A stretch of 13,596 nucleotides of DNA from Pseudomonadota bacterium. GTDB taxonomy: Bacteria > Pseudomonadota > Alphaproteobacteria > Caulobacterales > Caulobacteraceae. A model generated the notes under the pieces. That model ran no database searches, was not told the DNA's origin, and worked only from the letters and a program-made list of their open reading frames with translations. The number at the start of each line of letters is the position of its first letter. Positions within the stretch are counted from its first letter, which is position 1. Made by a program: the position numbers and the translations under genes. The DNA lies in NCBI GenBank assembly GCA_023433655.1, contig JAEYUE010000133.1:1-13596 (forward strand), read 5' to 3'. Of this stretch, positions 7,501 to 13,148 are shown one piece after another.

Positions 7501-7708
7501 GCTGTTCGATCGGCTCGGTGATCCGGCTCTCGATGACCTCGGCCGAGGCGCCGGCGTAGCTGGTGTTGACCGAGACCACCGGCGGATCGACGTCCGGCAG
7601 CTCCCGCACCGGCAGGAAGAAGAAGGCCGCCGCGCCGATGACGCAGAGGACGATCGCCGCCACCGCCGCGAAGACGGGGCGGCGGACGGAGATGTCGGAC
7701 AGCATCAT
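4529..7708 (-). CDS. RND-family efflux pump permease (AcrB/MexB-like, HAE1)
   Basis: This 1059-residue inner-membrane proton/drug antiporter has the full RND layout: TM1 at about 13-32, a periplasmic porter domain, a TM2-TM6 block from about 345, a second porter domain (about 560-870) and TM8-TM12 to 1028. The proton-relay residues are present: D414-D415 in GLVVDDAIVVTENIQRR (TM4) and K938 in GVAAKNGILIVEFANQL (TM10). The N-terminal SVRRPVFAAV and LPVRELPDVDPPVVSV are typical. An Ala/Gly/Ser-rich stretch at 246-263 looks like an insertion before the VTRLGDIARVEEAP strand. Substrates cannot be inferred. The first ATG overlaps the fusion-protein stop (ATGATG), with no clear ribosome binding site, so translation is probably coupled. 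The C-terminal tail 1030-1059 is acidic. It would need a TolC-like channel encoded elsewhere. Confidence 0.96.
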   Translation of the reverse strand: MMLSDISVRRPVFAAVAAIVLCVIGAAAFFFLPVRELPDVDPPVVSVNTSYAGASAEVIESRITEPIEQRIAGIQGVERINSTSRDGRSSVRIEFSLDRDIDSAANDVRDRISRVVGSLPDQADPPEVAKADTDSQPIMILFLRSSEMDRLALTDYADRYLLDRLATVPGVAQVQIYGEQRYSMRIWLDPAALAARGLTVTDVESALTSQNVELPAGALDSGEKNYTVRVARNYALAEDFRQLPIGARGGSAAPASGALQGQTAYVTRLGDIARVEEAPEEERRLFRGNGLDQIGLAVTRQAQSNDLAISEGVRDLLEQIQPSLPEGTELVVGSDNSVFTAHAIDEVWITIGIAMALVALVNFIFLGTLRAAFIPSIVAPICLLSTFIVLAPLGFSLNLLTLLALVLAIGLVVDDAIVVTENIQRRIDHGEPPLVAAERGARQVFFAVVATTVVLLSVFAPLLFLPGYVGRLFVELAAAIAAAVAFSAFLALSLSPMLASKILRPAKGSGWVARRVDRAMDALKNSYRNSLTMLLGRKAAVGGVVGLIVLVAAGAGAMFLTLPSELVPPEDRGRIVGRVQGPEGAGFDYTKRIMLGLEPILEEYRQSGEVESYLISAPGFGGGSFNSGNAVLTLKDWSERNRSADDIAQELNRKLRGQTDAQVNVSVPGAFQRGGGNSNSIEMVLTGAEYEDMFEWVQPILAAAQRNPGFSRPRLDYEPNAPRLLVDVDPQRAAALGVSSQEIGRTLQTMFGSRRATTYIRGGQEYDVILQTDLENRRSVGDLEALYVSTGAGQLVPLSSVVTTQTSGDTPDRRRLDRQRSISLSADLNPGTTIADAMAFLTDEAARQPSGVATVRWGGATRDQQEAGSAVGWAFGLALLLVFLVLAAQFESWITPAVIMLTVPLAAAGGLFGLVMAGSSLNIYSQIGLIILIGVAAKNGILIVEFANQLRDQGRSIHDAIIEASTLRLRPIIMTSIATAFGALPLVLWQGAGAGSRQTIGVVIFAGAMFATLLTLFVVPVIYGVLARFTKSPEYTARKIEEWEAQEATANDAVPAAAE

Positions 7709-8823
7709 TTGCCGGCGCCCGCCGGCCGCGCCGAAGCGCCCGCCACAGTCACCGGCGAGCCCGGCTGGATGCGGTTAAGGCCGGCGGCCACGACCCGGTC
7801 GCCCGCGTTGAGGCCGGAGAGGACTTCCACGAAGCCGTTCTCGACCGAGCCCGTGTCGACGCTGATGCGCTGGGCCGTCAGGCCGCGTTCGCCCGGCGCG
7901 ATGCGGAAGACGAAGGCGCTGTCGCCCTCGTACTGCACCGCCGCCTCGGGCACGGACAGGCCCTGTCGCACGCCCTGACGCACGGCCACCCGCATCGACA
8001 TGCCGGGACGGATGCGGCCGCCGGGATTGGGAATCTCCGCCCGCGCCGTGGCCGAACGGGTCTGTTCGTTGACACGGGTGTCGATCAGGGCGATCCGGCC
8101 GGCGAAGGTTTCGCCGGGCAGGGCGTCGGCCGTGGCGCTGATGGCCACGCCCGGTCTCAGCACAGACAGGTAGCGCTCCGGCAACGGAAAATCGACGCGG
8201 ACCACGCTGACGTCGTCGAGGGTGGTGATGACCGCGCCGGGATTGATCAGGGTGCCGGGCGTGACCGTGGTCAGGCCCAGCACGCCCGAGAACGGCGCGC
8301 GGATCACCCGGTCCCCGCGCCGCGCCTGGGCGGCGGCCAGTCCGGCCCGCGCCGAGTCCAGGGCGGTCTCGGCGTTCTCGGCGCTCACCCGCGGCGCCAC
8401 GCCGCGGTCGGCCAGATCGCGGTACCGGTCGTACTCGCGCTGGGCCTGGGCCACCCGGGCCCGCGCCTCGATGATGTCGGCGTCCTCCTCCCGCGCCTGC
8501 AGCTCGACCAGCGGCGCGCCGGCGGCGACCCGCTGCCCGTCGCTGAACAGGACCCGCGTGATCAGCTCCGTCGTCGAGGAGGTGATGTTGACCGAGCGCC
8601 GGCCGCGGGCGACGCCGAGGACGCGGATCTCGTCAGAGAATTCGCGGGGCGTCGCCACCGCCTGCGACACCGCCTGCCCGCGTCCGCCCGCGCCGGGCCC
8701 GCCGCGTCCGCCCGGACCGCCGCCTTTCTCCTCGCCGCCCAGGCTGATGCGCAGGATGACGGCCACGACCATCAGGGCGAGCAGGACCGCTGCGGCGACG
8801 AGGAAGAAATGGCGCTTGATCAC
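7705..8823 (-). CDS. RND efflux periplasmic adaptor (membrane fusion protein)
   Basis: With the GTG at 8823 this is a 372-residue protein. It has a short cytoplasmic MIKRH, a single membrane anchor (6-27), a Gly/Pro-rich linker (33-49), a lipoyl half-motif, an alpha-helical hairpin (about 107-168), the second lipoyl half at DRVIRAPFSGVLGLTTVTPGT, a beta-barrel domain (about 205-285, GGRIRPGMSMRV) and a membrane-proximal domain. It lacks a lipobox, so it is held by the TM anchor. Its role is to bridge the permease and an outer-membrane channel. No ATG precedes the anchor; the longest reading begins at a TTG at 8895 and adds an Arg-rich stretch that does not look like a normal start, so GTG is preferred although its GGAG is 10 bp upstream. 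The stop overlaps the pump gene ATG. Confidence 0.9.
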   Translation of the reverse strand: MIKRHFFLVAAAVLLALMVVAVILRISLGGEEKGGGPGGRGGPGAGGRGQAVSQAVATPREFSDEIRVLGVARGRRSVNITSSTTELITRVLFSDGQRVAAGAPLVELQAREEDADIIEARARVAQAQREYDRYRDLADRGVAPRVSAENAETALDSARAGLAAAQARRGDRVIRAPFSGVLGLTTVTPGTLINPGAVITTLDDVSVVRVDFPLPERYLSVLRPGVAISATADALPGETFAGRIALIDTRVNEQTRSATARAEIPNPGGRIRPGMSMRVAVRQGVRQGLSVPEAAVQYEGDSAFVFRIAPGERGLTAQRISVDTGSVENGFVEVLSGLNAGDRVVAAGLNRIQPGSPVTVAGASARPAGAGK

Positions 8824-8869
8824 GCGGGAGAGGCTCCGGGTGGGGACGAGCCGACTTAGCGGCTCCCGC
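8824..8869 (-). promoter_or_regulatory. Competing inverted repeats in the leader of the efflux operon
   Basis: In the transcript leader just before the adaptor GTG two pairings are possible. GCGGGAG (complement of 8863-8869) can pair with CTCCCGC immediately before the GTG (8824-8830), a perfect 7-bp match. Alternatively GAGCCG (8860-8865 read on minus) can pair with CGGCTC (8848-8853) as a tight 6-bp stem with a 6-nt loop. The two share bases at 8863-8865, so they exclude one another. The first would hide the start region. Either a DNA operator or RNA control is possible; chance is also possible in GC-rich DNA. Confidence 0.3.
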
Positions 8870-8944
8870 CGTCGACGCAACCAAAGTCTCTGCAACGTGC
8901 GGAGTTTCAGATTCCGTCGCTGAAAAGACTGAAGCTCCTACGCA

Positions 8945-9721
8945 TCAGAAGCGGCGCCAGATGCCTATAACGGGCCCGCTCGCCTGCGGGGTTTCGCGGC
9001 CGGCGACCGTCTGCCGCCAGCCAGCCTGCAGGCTCCATTCGCCGAAGTCGCGCACCACCGAGGTTTCGAGCGAAAGCCAGCGCGCCGGCCCGCCATCGGT
9101 CTGGCCGCCGAAGGCCTGGGCCAACACCAGCCAGTCCTCGCCGACATGGACGCCATAGGTCAGGTCCACCCGCGTCTCGTCGGGCAGCCCCTGACGCATC
9201 CGGCGAGCCGCCTCGAATTCCACGAAAGAGCCCGAGGGTATCGGCCCCCACCCTTTCGCGATGGAACGCCCGACCGAGGCTCGCACCTCCCAGTCCTGTC
9301 CGCCTTCGCCGGGCGCCGCATAGCCGGCGTTGCGCCCCTCGCCGCCGTCCGCATAACCCGCGTAGAGACTGACCGCCGTGGAGTCGTTGCGCCAGGCCTG
9401 CCAACTGACGCCCAGCTCCAGCGGTCCGCGCCCCTCGAAATCGACGAAGGCGTCCTCGCCCGACTGCCAGTCGCCCTTGAAGCGGACCGTCAGCCGGTCG
9501 GTCAGACCATATTCGGCGAACACGCCGATCGAGGTGTCCCGGCGCTCGGCCGGCAGATCGACCAGCACGCCATCCGGGTCGTAGCCGCGGCTGGCGGTCA
9601 TATGCTCCAGTTTGAGGATGACCTGGCCCTTGCCCTTGGGCTGGTTCCAGGAGCCGGCCGCGGCCGGCGCGGCCAAGGCCGCGACCGCCAGTCCGACCGC
9701 CAGCCCCCCGAGGCGGGTCAC
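8945..9721 (-). CDS. Predicted outer-membrane beta-barrel protein, function unknown
   Basis: The 258-residue protein has a Sec signal peptide (MTRLGG, hydrophobic core, predicted cut at A20-A-A22/G23). Mature residues are alternating, amphipathic strands rich in Gly, Trp and Tyr, such as TSIGVFAEYGLTDRLTVRF, TAVSLYAGYADGG and TRVDLTYGVHVGEDWLVLAQA. It ends with GPVIGIWRRF, a C-terminal Phe as required by the BAM assembly machinery. The opening SWNQPKGKGQVILKLEH block resembles uncharacterised proteobacterial envelope proteins I recall but cannot name with confidence. The GTG at 9721 gives a 4-bp GTGA overlap with the aldolase-like gene; a longer frame to 9922 exists only as an overlap with that gene. 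It lies 121 bp before the efflux genes on the same strand but is not TolC-like (no long helical barrel). Confidence 0.75.
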   Translation of the reverse strand: MTRLGGLAVGLAVAALAAPAAAGSWNQPKGKGQVILKLEHMTASRGYDPDGVLVDLPAERRDTSIGVFAEYGLTDRLTVRFKGDWQSGEDAFVDFEGRGPLELGVSWQAWRNDSTAVSLYAGYADGGEGRNAGYAAPGEGGQDWEVRASVGRSIAKGWGPIPSGSFVEFEAARRMRQGLPDETRVDLTYGVHVGEDWLVLAQAFGGQTDGGPARWLSLETSVVRDFGEWSLQAGWRQTVAGRETPQASGPVIGIWRRF

Positions 9722-10482
9722 ACGTCGTAACCCGGCGATCTTCGATCCAGCGTCCGAAGCGCCCCCGGCCATGCCAGGGCGGCCACGAAGCCGATGCCCT
9801 TGCCCTGCTCCCGCGTCTCCGCCTGCGCCGCCTCGGGGGCCATGAGCACGTGGTCGCGGCCGACCGACAGCGCCGCCACCTGCTGGGCGCAGGCGCGCTC
9901 GAGGAAGAACATGCCGATCCACGCCTGGGCCGCCGTCTGCCCGACCGCCAGGGTGCCGTGATTGCGCAGCAGCATCAGCGGTTTGTCGCCGAGATCCGCC
10001 ACCAGCCGCTCGCGCTCGTCATGATTCAGCGCGAGGCCTTCGTAGCCGTGATAGGCGACCTGGTGCTGGAGCAGGCAGGCGTTCTGGCCCAGCGGCAGCA
10101 GCCCCTCCTTCTGCGCCGCCACGCCGACGCCGGCGACCGTATGCAGATGGATGACGAAATGGGCGTCCTCGCGCGCCGCATGCACGGCCGAATGGATGGT
10201 GAACCCGGCCGGATTGATGAAGCTGGTCGTGTCCTGGACGATGTTCCCCTCCAGATCGACCTTGACCAGGCAGGAGGCCGTCATCTCCTCGAAATAGAAG
10301 CCGTAGGGGTTGATCAGGAAATGCTTCTCCGGCCCCGGCACGCGCGCCGAGATATGGGTGAAGATCATGTCGTCCCAGCCGTGCAGCGCCACCAGACGGT
10401 ACAGCGCGGCCAGCTCGACGCGGACGTTCCACTCGGCCTCCGAAACCCGGGATTTCAGCGAGGTGGTCGCTCCGTCGGCCAT
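9718..10482 (-). CDS. Class II aldolase/adducin-fold protein
   Basis: The 254-residue cytoplasmic protein carries the class II aldolase/adducin domain (PF00596) over almost its whole length. Probable metal ligands are H112 and H114 in VIHLHTVAG and H175 in LLRNHGTLAVG. The early FTHISARVPG and NPYGFYFEEMTAS segments are also typical. The catalytic acid that L-fuculose-1-phosphate aldolase provides (E73, in PSSEWRFH) aligns with G93 in NPAGFTIH, so retro-aldol activity of the classical kind is doubtful; many alphaproteobacterial relatives share this form. The ATG at 10482 has GAGG 9 bp upstream; a TTG at 10497 is less likely. It is the first gene of the minus-strand run and overlaps the barrel gene by GTGA. 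Substrate unknown. Confidence 0.9.
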   Translation of the reverse strand: MADGATTSLKSRVSEAEWNVRVELAALYRLVALHGWDDMIFTHISARVPGPEKHFLINPYGFYFEEMTASCLVKVDLEGNIVQDTTSFINPAGFTIHSAVHAAREDAHFVIHLHTVAGVGVAAQKEGLLPLGQNACLLQHQVAYHGYEGLALNHDERERLVADLGDKPLMLLRNHGTLAVGQTAAQAWIGMFFLERACAQQVAALSVGRDHVLMAPEAAQAETREQGKGIGFVAALAWPGALRTLDRRSPGYDV

Positions 10483-10557
10483 GGTCGGGACCCTCAAGAT
10501 TGCGTACGGCGGCGCACGCTCGCGCCGGCCGGGGCCGCCGTCAAGATTCAGCTTCCG

Positions 10558-10572
10558 TTAACCCTGCCTTAG
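10558..10572. promoter_or_regulatory. CtrA-like box (TTAA-N7-TTAG)
   Basis: TTAA at 10558-10561 and TTAG at 10569-10572 are separated by exactly seven bases, matching the CtrA master-regulator consensus TTAA-N7-TTAA at seven of eight defined positions; the first half extends as GTTAACCCT, close to the preferred GTTAACCAT. It is 21 bp before the ATG of the DUF2336 gene and 75 bp before the divergent aldolase-like gene. AT-rich tetramers are rare in this sequence, so chance is less likely. Confidence 0.5.
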
Positions 10573-10593
10573 CGCCCTGCGGCTACGCTTCGG

Positions 10594-11733
10594 ATGAGCC
10601 GAATCGTCGGCGCGCCGGAGACGCCCTTGACCGTCGCTCAGTTCCGCTCCCCGCCCCTCGCCTCCCCGCCGGCCTACACCGAGCTCCTGGCCCTCGCCCG
10701 CAATCCCAGCGTCGACGCGCGCGAGCGACTGCTGCTGGGCGTGATCGCGCTCTGCGACGCCCGCCCCCCCAGCGGCGAGCTCTCGCCGGTGCTTGGCGAG
10801 ATCTTCCTGGCCCTCGCCCGGAAGGCTGAGCGCGAGGTCCGCAAGGTCCTGTCGCAACGGCTGGCCGAGGCGGACTGGGCCCCGCCGGCCCTGATCAATC
10901 TCCTGGCGCTCGACGAGATCGAGATCGCCCGGCCGGTGCTGGCCGCAAGTCCGCTGCTGAAGGACGACGATCTCTTGCGCGTGCTCGTCGAGGCGACGCT
11001 GGAGCACCAGATCGAGGTCGCCCGCCGGCCGAACCTCGGCGGCCGCGTCGCCGACGCCATCATCGATCGCGGCGAGCCGGCCACGCTCACCGCCCTGGCC
11101 TTCAACCGCACCGCCGAAATCAGCCTCGACGGGCTGCGCCGCCTGGTCGAGCAGTCGCGCCGGGTCGCCGCCCTGCGCGGCCCGCTGACGCGCCATCCGC
11201 GCCTGACCGAGCAACTCGCGGAGCAGATGTACCTCTGGGTCGGGGCGGCCCTTCGCCAGTCGATCTGTGCGCGCTTCCAGGTCGACGAGGCCCGGCTGAC
11301 TCCCTTGATCGAGCGGGCCGTCTACGATGCGCGGTCCGGCACGATGACGCCCGTCCCGGCCAATGACGCAGACCGCGACGAGATGGAGCGACGGCTGGTC
11401 GCCAAGCTCCAGAGCGCGGGCCAGTTGCGCGCCGGCTACCTGATCCGCGCGATCCGCGAACGACGGCTTGGCCTGTTCGTCCACGCCCTGGCGACCCTCG
11501 GCGGCTTCTCCGTCGCCGAGGTCCGGCAGGCGCTCGCCGCCCGTAGTCCGGAGGCGCTCTTCTACGCCTGCGCCGCCGCCGGCGTCGACCGGGCCGTCTA
11601 TCCGGCCCTGCTGGCCGAGATCCGTCTGCTCAACGACGGCTTCCCCGGCGATCAGGACGCGGCCGTGTGGACGCGCGGGGCGATCTCGCCGACCTCGGCG
11701 GCCCGGTCCTTCCGCGCGCTGATCAAGGCTTGA
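10594..11733 (+). CDS. DUF2336 domain protein (alpha-helical repeat protein)
   Basis: The 379-residue protein is all-helical with no signal peptide or membrane segment. Residues about 25-275 match the DUF2336 (PF10098) pattern: DARERLLLGVIALCD, EIFLALARKAEREVRKVLSQRLAE, PALINLLALDEIEIARPVLAASPLLKDDDLLRVL and HPRLTEQLAEQMYLWVGAALRQ. These look like short HEAT-like repeats. The C-terminal part (280-345) is related to the second DUF2336 protein at the right edge. DUF2336 proteins are frequent in alphaproteobacteria and have no settled function; a scaffold or signalling-adaptor role is only a guess. The ATG at 10594 lacks a clear ribosome binding site, whereas TTG at 10627 has GGAG 6 bp upstream and would give MTVAQFRS; either start is possible. 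A CtrA-like box precedes it, and NAD kinase follows 46 bp downstream. Confidence 0.88.
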   Translation: MSRIVGAPETPLTVAQFRSPPLASPPAYTELLALARNPSVDARERLLLGVIALCDARPPSGELSPVLGEIFLALARKAEREVRKVLSQRLAEADWAPPALINLLALDEIEIARPVLAASPLLKDDDLLRVLVEATLEHQIEVARRPNLGGRVADAIIDRGEPATLTALAFNRTAEISLDGLRRLVEQSRRVAALRGPLTRHPRLTEQLAEQMYLWVGAALRQSICARFQVDEARLTPLIERAVYDARSGTMTPVPANDADRDEMERRLVAKLQSAGQLRAGYLIRAIRERRLGLFVHALATLGGFSVAEVRQALAARSPEALFYACAAAGVDRAVYPALLAEIRLLNDGFPGDQDAAVWTRGAISPTSAARSFRALIKA

Positions 11734-11779
11734 TCACCGGCTGTTTGACTTCGCGTGCGGCCTCCGCTTGCGTAGCCGG

Positions 11780-12553
11780 GTGACCCAGCCGGACCTCCGC
11801 ATCGCCTTCGTCGCCTCGGACCGCCCCGATGCGGTGACCGCCCGCGACCGGCTGGCGGACCTGTACGGGTCCGCGGATCCGGTTTCGGCCGATGTCATCG
11901 TCGCGCTGGGCGGGGACGGCTTCATGCTGGAGACGCTGCACGCCAACCTGCAGCGGCGCACGCCGGTCTTCGGCATGAACCGCGGCTCGGTCGGCTTCCT
12001 GATGAACGACTATCAGGAGGACGGCCTGCGCGAGCGACTCGCCGTCGCCGGCCGCACGGTCATCCATCCGCTGCAGATGGACGCCCGGACAGCGGAGGGC
12101 GAGGTGCAGACCGGCCTGGCCATCAACGAGGTGTCGCTGCTGCGCCAGACCCGGCAGAGCGCCAAGCTGCGCATCACGGTCGACGACCGCGTCCGGCTGG
12201 AAGAACTGGCCTGCGACGGCTGCATGGTCGCCACGCCGGCCGGATCGACGGCGTACAACCTGTCGGCCCATGGGCCGATCATCCCGCTCAACGCCCAGGT
12301 CCTCGCCCTGACCCCGATCAGCGCCTTCCGTCCCCGCCGCTGGCGCGGAGCCCTCCTTCCGCACACCGCCAGGGTCTGTTTCGAGGTGCTGGAGCCCGAC
12401 AAGCGCCCGGTCAGCGCCACCGCCGACAGCTTCGAAGTGCGCCAGGTGACTCGCGTCGAGGTGCGGGAGCGACGCGATATCGCCCTGACCATGCTGTTCG
12501 ACGCCGGCCGGTCCTTCGAGGAGCGCGTCCTCGCCGAGCAGTTCGCCGCCTGA
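11780..12553 (+). CDS. nadK: NAD kinase (ATP-NAD kinase family)
   Basis: The 257-residue cytosolic enzyme phosphorylates NAD to NADP. The kinase GGDG motif is at 44-47 in VALGGDGFMLETL with D46 the catalytic aspartate. N116-E117 in AINEVSLLR and the D146GCMVATPAGSTAYNLSAHGP block (146-166) complete the NAD-binding site. FGMNRGSVGFLMN (64-76) is the usual conserved loop. The length is slightly short but normal for alphaproteobacteria. The start is uncertain: GTG at 11780 (MTQPDLRIAFVAS) is chosen because homologues begin close to the first beta strand; TTG at 11768 adds four residues. No strong ribosome binding site is seen for either. It follows the DUF2336 gene by 46 bp and may be cotranscribed. 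Confidence 0.96.
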   Translation: MTQPDLRIAFVASDRPDAVTARDRLADLYGSADPVSADVIVALGGDGFMLETLHANLQRRTPVFGMNRGSVGFLMNDYQEDGLRERLAVAGRTVIHPLQMDARTAEGEVQTGLAINEVSLLRQTRQSAKLRITVDDRVRLEELACDGCMVATPAGSTAYNLSAHGPIIPLNAQVLALTPISAFRPRRWRGALLPHTARVCFEVLEPDKRPVSATADSFEVRQVTRVEVRERRDIALTMLFDAGRSFEERVLAEQFAA

Positions 12554-12617
12554 GCGTGCACAGGTTCTTAAGTCTGCCCTGCCATGGTGGCCGACGGTTC
12601 GTCTTCAGGAGCTCGCC

Positions 12618-13094
12618 GTGAGCAATTCCGCCCAGGTCATCCGCCCGCCCAACACCCTTCGCCTCAAGGTCGGCGGGTCCTTCGGCGGCATCGACGCCAG
12701 CGCCATCGCCAAGGCCGAGGAAGCGCTGAAGGCGATGTCCTCTCAGTTCGGCCAATGGCTTCAGGACGAGATCGTCAAGCTGGACAAGGCCCAGGCCGAC
12801 ATCCGCGGCGAGGGCTATAATGCGCAGACCGCGGAGGCCCTGTATTTCCGCGCCCACGACCTGAAGGGCCTCGGTGCCACCTACCAGTATCCGCTGGTGA
12901 CCCGGCTCGCCGCGTCGCTGTGCAAGATGATGGACGACCCCGACAAGCGGATGAAGGCCCCGCGGGTGCTGATCGACGCCCACATCGACGCGATCAAGGC
13001 GGTGGTCCGCGACCAGATCCAGACCGACGACCACCCGACCGGCCGGGCGCTCGCCGAGTCGCTCGAGGCGGGCGTCGCCGACCACCTCGGCTGA
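12618..13094 (+). CDS. Stand-alone Hpt (histidine phosphotransfer) protein
   Basis: The 158-residue protein is a single Hpt domain without kinase or receiver. The phosphoacceptor is H80 in YFRAHDLKGLGATYQY, which fits the Hpt motif H-x-L-K-G, followed by helices (LVTRLAASLCKMM). The N-terminal 30 residues are polar and Pro/Gly-containing. Such proteins relay phosphate between hybrid histidine kinases and response regulators; the partners are not in this window. The GTG at 12618 is well supported by AGGAG 6 bp upstream. It lies 64 bp after nadK and ends at a clear intrinsic terminator. It is not recognisable as the CtrA-pathway protein ChpT, which has a kinase-like dimer fold and a longer sequence. 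Confidence 0.88.
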   Translation: MSNSAQVIRPPNTLRLKVGGSFGGIDASAIAKAEEALKAMSSQFGQWLQDEIVKLDKAQADIRGEGYNAQTAEALYFRAHDLKGLGATYQYPLVTRLAASLCKMMDDPDKRMKAPRVLIDAHIDAIKAVVRDQIQTDDHPTGRALAESLEAGVADHLG

Positions 13095-13116
13095 TCCGGC
13101 CTTCAGCCGGCCGAAG

Positions 13117-13140
13117 CGCCCGCCGCACGGCGGGCGTTTT
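13117..13140 (+). terminator. Intrinsic terminator after the Hpt gene
   Basis: CGCCCGCC (13117-13124) pairs perfectly with GGCGGGCG (13129-13136) over a GCAC loop and is followed by TTTT and then CAATT. It starts 23 bp after the Hpt stop. A smaller stem, CCGGC/GCCGG at 13096-13110, lies just before it. The hairpin has no T-run on the minus strand, so it serves the plus-strand genes and not the convergent DUF2336 gene. Confidence 0.85.
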
Positions 13141-13148
13141 CAATTGGC

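Noticed and set aside
6422..7978. Plus-strand open frame (518 codons) opposite the RND pump and adaptor
   Set aside because: It is a GC-rich antisense shadow; the minus strand carries the complete RND protein with intact DD and K proton-relay residues.
8824..8895. TTG-initiated N-terminal extension of the efflux adaptor
   Set aside because: It adds an Arg-rich segment in front of the anchor and lacks a ribosome binding site; GTG at 8823 gives a normal MIKRH-anchor start.
8928..8944. Direct repeat CTGAA-AAGA-CTGAA downstream of the barrel protein gene
   Set aside because: Too short and without hairpin potential or a partner elsewhere; chance is the simplest reading.
10558..11484. Minus-strand open frame (308 codons) opposite the DUF2336 gene
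   Set aside because: It starts inside and runs opposite the DUF2336 gene; its residue content (Asp/Gln/Gly/Arg repeats) is typical of antisense reading and no domain is recognisable.
12554..12617. Possible CtrA site before the Hpt gene (CTTAAG at about 12568)
   Set aside because: Only one TTAA half-site is present; seven bases later there is no second half-site.
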